A stretch of DNA of 6,880 nucleotides from Betaproteobacteria bacterium. GTDB lineage: Bacteria > Pseudomonadota > Gammaproteobacteria > Burkholderiales > SG8-39. The notes beneath the pieces are model-generated. The model ran no database searches and was not told the DNA's origin. It worked only from the letters and a program-made list of their open reading frames with translations. A program made the translations under genes and the position numbers. Shown here in pieces: positions 5,386 through 6,880 of the stretch. The stretch is from contig VBCJ01000232.1 of the NCBI GenBank assembly GCA_005884335.1, positions 1 to 6,880 on the forward strand. Reading direction: 5' to 3'. Positions within the stretch are counted from its first letter, which is position 1; each line of letters starts with the position of its first letter.

Positions 5386-6411
5386 ATGAGAACAATCTCC
5401 GTTTTTGCAGCGTGCGTGCTCGCCGCGGGATCGGCCGGCGCCCAAGGGCTCTTCGACTACAGCGGCCCGGATCGGATGGCGAAAATCACGGCGGCCGCGA
5501 AAAAAGAGGGCACGCTCACGATGTACACCACCTTCGCGGAGAAGGACCAGCCGACGCTGATCAGGCCTTTCGAAGCGAAGTACGGCGTCAAGGTGAACAT
5601 CTGGCGAGCCGGGACGGACAAAGTGCTGCAGCGAACGCTCGCCGAGGCGGCGGCGAAGAAGTACGGCGTGGACTTGATCCACTTCGGCTCGCCCGAGATG
5701 GAGGCGCTCTCGCGCGAGAAGATCCTGCAGGCCGTGAATTCTCCGGTGCACAAGGACTTGCAGCCCGGCTCGGTGCCTGCGCACCGCGAATGGGCCGCGA
5801 CGCTGCTTTCGGTATGGGTGCAGGTCTACAACACGAATCTCATCAAGAAGTCGGACCTTCCCGGGGCGTACAAGGATCTGCTCGATCCCAAGTGGAAGGG
5901 CAAGCTCGGCATCGAGGCGAAGAACCAGGACTGGTTCGCCTCGGTGGTCGACGTGATGGGCGGCGGCGAGAAGGGGCTCCAGTTCTTCCGCGATCTCGTC
6001 GCGCAGAACGGGATCTCCGCCCGCACGGGACACACGCTGCTCAACAACATGGTGATCGCCGGCGAAGTGCCGCTCGCGCTCACCGTATACAACTACATGC
6101 CCGAGCAGGCGAAGAAAAAGGGCGCGCCGATCGACTGGTTCGCGCTCGAGCCCGCAGTGGCCCGCTCCAACGCGATCGGCGTCGCCCGCCGAGCGCCGCA
6201 TCCGAACGCGGCGCTCCTCTTCTACGAATACATGCTGGGCGAGGGGCAGCAGTACCTGGTGAAAATGGATTACGTGCCCTCGAACACCCGGGCGCCTTCC
6301 CCGCTCAGGAACGTGAAGATCGTGCAGACCGACCCGATCCGCTCGCTCGACGAAACGGACAAATGGACGAAGCTGTTCGAGGACATCGTGCTGAAGCGCG
6401 CGGGAAATTGA
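5386..6411 (+). CDS. Periplasmic solute-binding protein SBP3 (AfuA/iron-type ABC family)
   Basis: 341 residues with a clean signal peptide: short N-region, hydrophobic core at about 4-14 and an A-x-A cleavage site at A17-G18-A19 before Q20. The family motifs seen in SBP1 and SBP2 recur: HREWA (133-137), VQVYNT (145-150), LLDPKWKGKLGIEA (165-178), GEVPLALTVYNYM (227-238), RAPHPNAA (269-276) and a C-terminal KWTKLFEDIVLKRAGN. In the block 218-259 it is identical to SBP1 at 31 of 42 positions, against 25 of 42 with SBP2, so SBP1 and SBP3 are the closer pair. It is visibly richer in lysine (AAAKKEG, KKKGAP) where the other two use arginine. It has the best-formed signal peptide and ribosome binding site of the three and is probably the main functional binding protein. 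The ligand cannot be read from the sequence; a canonical adjacent Tyr-Tyr iron site is not visible. Confidence 0.93.
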   Translation: MRTISVFAACVLAAGSAGAQGLFDYSGPDRMAKITAAAKKEGTLTMYTTFAEKDQPTLIRPFEAKYGVKVNIWRAGTDKVLQRTLAEAAAKKYGVDLIHFGSPEMEALSREKILQAVNSPVHKDLQPGSVPAHREWAATLLSVWVQVYNTNLIKKSDLPGAYKDLLDPKWKGKLGIEAKNQDWFASVVDVMGGGEKGLQFFRDLVAQNGISARTGHTLLNNMVIAGEVPLALTVYNYMPEQAKKKGAPIDWFALEPAVARSNAIGVARRAPHPNAALLFYEYMLGEGQQYLVKMDYVPSNTRAPSPLRNVKIVQTDPIRSLDETDKWTKLFEDIVLKRAGN

Positions 6412-6423
6412 TAAGATTGCGGG

Positions 6424-6430
6424 GGAGGAG
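6424..6430 (+). promoter_or_regulatory. Strong Shine-Dalgarno site for the MFS gene
   Basis: GGAGGAG stands 6 nt before ATG 6437 in the 25-nt gap after SBP3. It is a near-ideal site and fixes the start of the MFS gene. Confidence 0.8.
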
Positions 6431-6436
6431 AACCGC

Positions 6437-6880
6437 ATGAGTATCGCAGTCGCAGTTCCCGAGGCCCCGCGCGGCTCGTACCGCGAGATGTGGCTGATCA
6501 CGCTCGGCCACTCGCTCACGCATTGGTACCCGGCGACTTTCTATCTGATCCTGCCCATCATCGGGAAGGAATTGGGCCTTTCCTACAGCCAGATCGGCCT
6601 TATCATGACGTGCCAGTATATTGCCGGCGCCGTCGCCAACATCCCCGGCGGGGTGCTGGTCGACACCGTCGGACGCAAGGGCGTGCTGATGGCGGTCTCC
6701 CTCTTCTGGGTGGGGTTCCCGTACCTGCTGATGGGCTTCACGCACAGCTACCTGATGCTGCTCGGCTGCGTCGCGCTCGTCGGTTTCGGCAACAGCCTGT
6801 GGCATCCGACGGCGATTCCCACGCTCGCGCGCCGTTTCCCCGAGAGGAAGGGCCTCGTGCTCTCGCTGCACGGAATGGGC
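6437..6880 (+). CDS. MFS permease, N-terminal 148 residues (continues past the window)
   Basis: The open frame runs from ATG 6437 to the window end. It encodes a hydrophilic start of about 18 residues and then about four membrane segments: roughly 19-42, 52-75, 82-101 and 104-125. Major facilitator motif A is present between helices 2 and 3: G72, D76, G79, R80, K81 (GGVLVDTVGRK). SLWHPTAIPTLARRFPERKG (120-139) resembles the helix 4 region of the fosmidomycin-resistance (Fsr)-like branch, which carries a conserved HP. That branch includes exporters, and many members are of unknown substrate, so the direction of transport is open. It is probably co-transcribed with SBP3. MFS carriers do not normally use periplasmic binding proteins, so it is not an obvious partner for the three SBPs. 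The C-terminal half is not in the window. Confidence 0.88.
   Translation, partial: MSIAVAVPEAPRGSYREMWLITLGHSLTHWYPATFYLILPIIGKELGLSYSQIGLIMTCQYIAGAVANIPGGVLVDTVGRKGVLMAVSLFWVGFPYLLMGFTHSYLMLLGCVALVGFGNSLWHPTAIPTLARRFPERKGLVLSLHGMG

Noticed and set aside
924..6411. TctC/Bug-type tripartite tricarboxylate binding proteins, common in Betaproteobacteria
   Set aside because: The motifs (LLDPRWKGK, HREWA, RAPHPHAA) fit the AfuA/iron-type ABC family, not the Bug family.
5236..6519. Minus-strand open frame (427 codons) opposite SBP3
   Set aside because: It is longer than the real gene but covers parts of three + strand genes and shows no family signature; it is a codon-bias artefact.

Overview
The window is GC-rich, and every supported gene lies on the + strand and is tightly packed. 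The genes look like an accessory catabolic and uptake cluster of a soil- or sediment-type proteobacterium. Betaproteobacteria is my best guess, from gene style and a GGGGACAGACCACG-type inverted repeat, but no marker gene fixes the taxonomy. I see no rRNA, tRNA, CRISPR array or transposase gene.

Layout, left to right: (1) the 3' end of a cupin gene (to 193); (2) a 100-nt gap (194-293) with a perfect 22-bp inverted repeat, a 10-bp tandem repeat and a strong ribosome binding site; (3) a complete single-domain cupin protein (294-908); (4) a periplasmic solute-binding protein of the AfuA/iron-type ABC family, SBP1 (924-2051); (5) a Rieske non-heme iron oxygenase alpha subunit of the phthalate-dioxygenase type that lacks its normal N-terminus (2042-3196); (6) a second solute-binding protein, SBP2 (3193-4275); (7) an ornithine cyclodeaminase/mu-crystallin family protein (4272-5372); (8) a third solute-binding protein, SBP3 (5386-6411); (9) the 5' part of an MFS permease, cut by the window end (6437-6880).

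Genes 3-9 read as one operon: gaps are 25 nt or less, and two junctions are 4-nt stop/start overlaps (ATGA at 3193, GTGA at 4272). The cupin and the Rieske protein suggest oxidation of an aromatic or other organic acid. The cyclodeaminase-like protein suggests NAD(P)-dependent chemistry on an amino or imino acid, and the MFS protein suggests import or export of the substrate or product. The substrate cannot be read from the sequence.

Two points stand out. Three paralogous solute-binding proteins alternate with enzyme genes while no ABC permease or ATPase is present in the window. The SBP1/Rieske junction also looks like a deletion scar: SBP1 runs past its expected end into out-of-frame Rieske sequence, and the Rieske gene has lost its start codon and roughly its first 30 codons.
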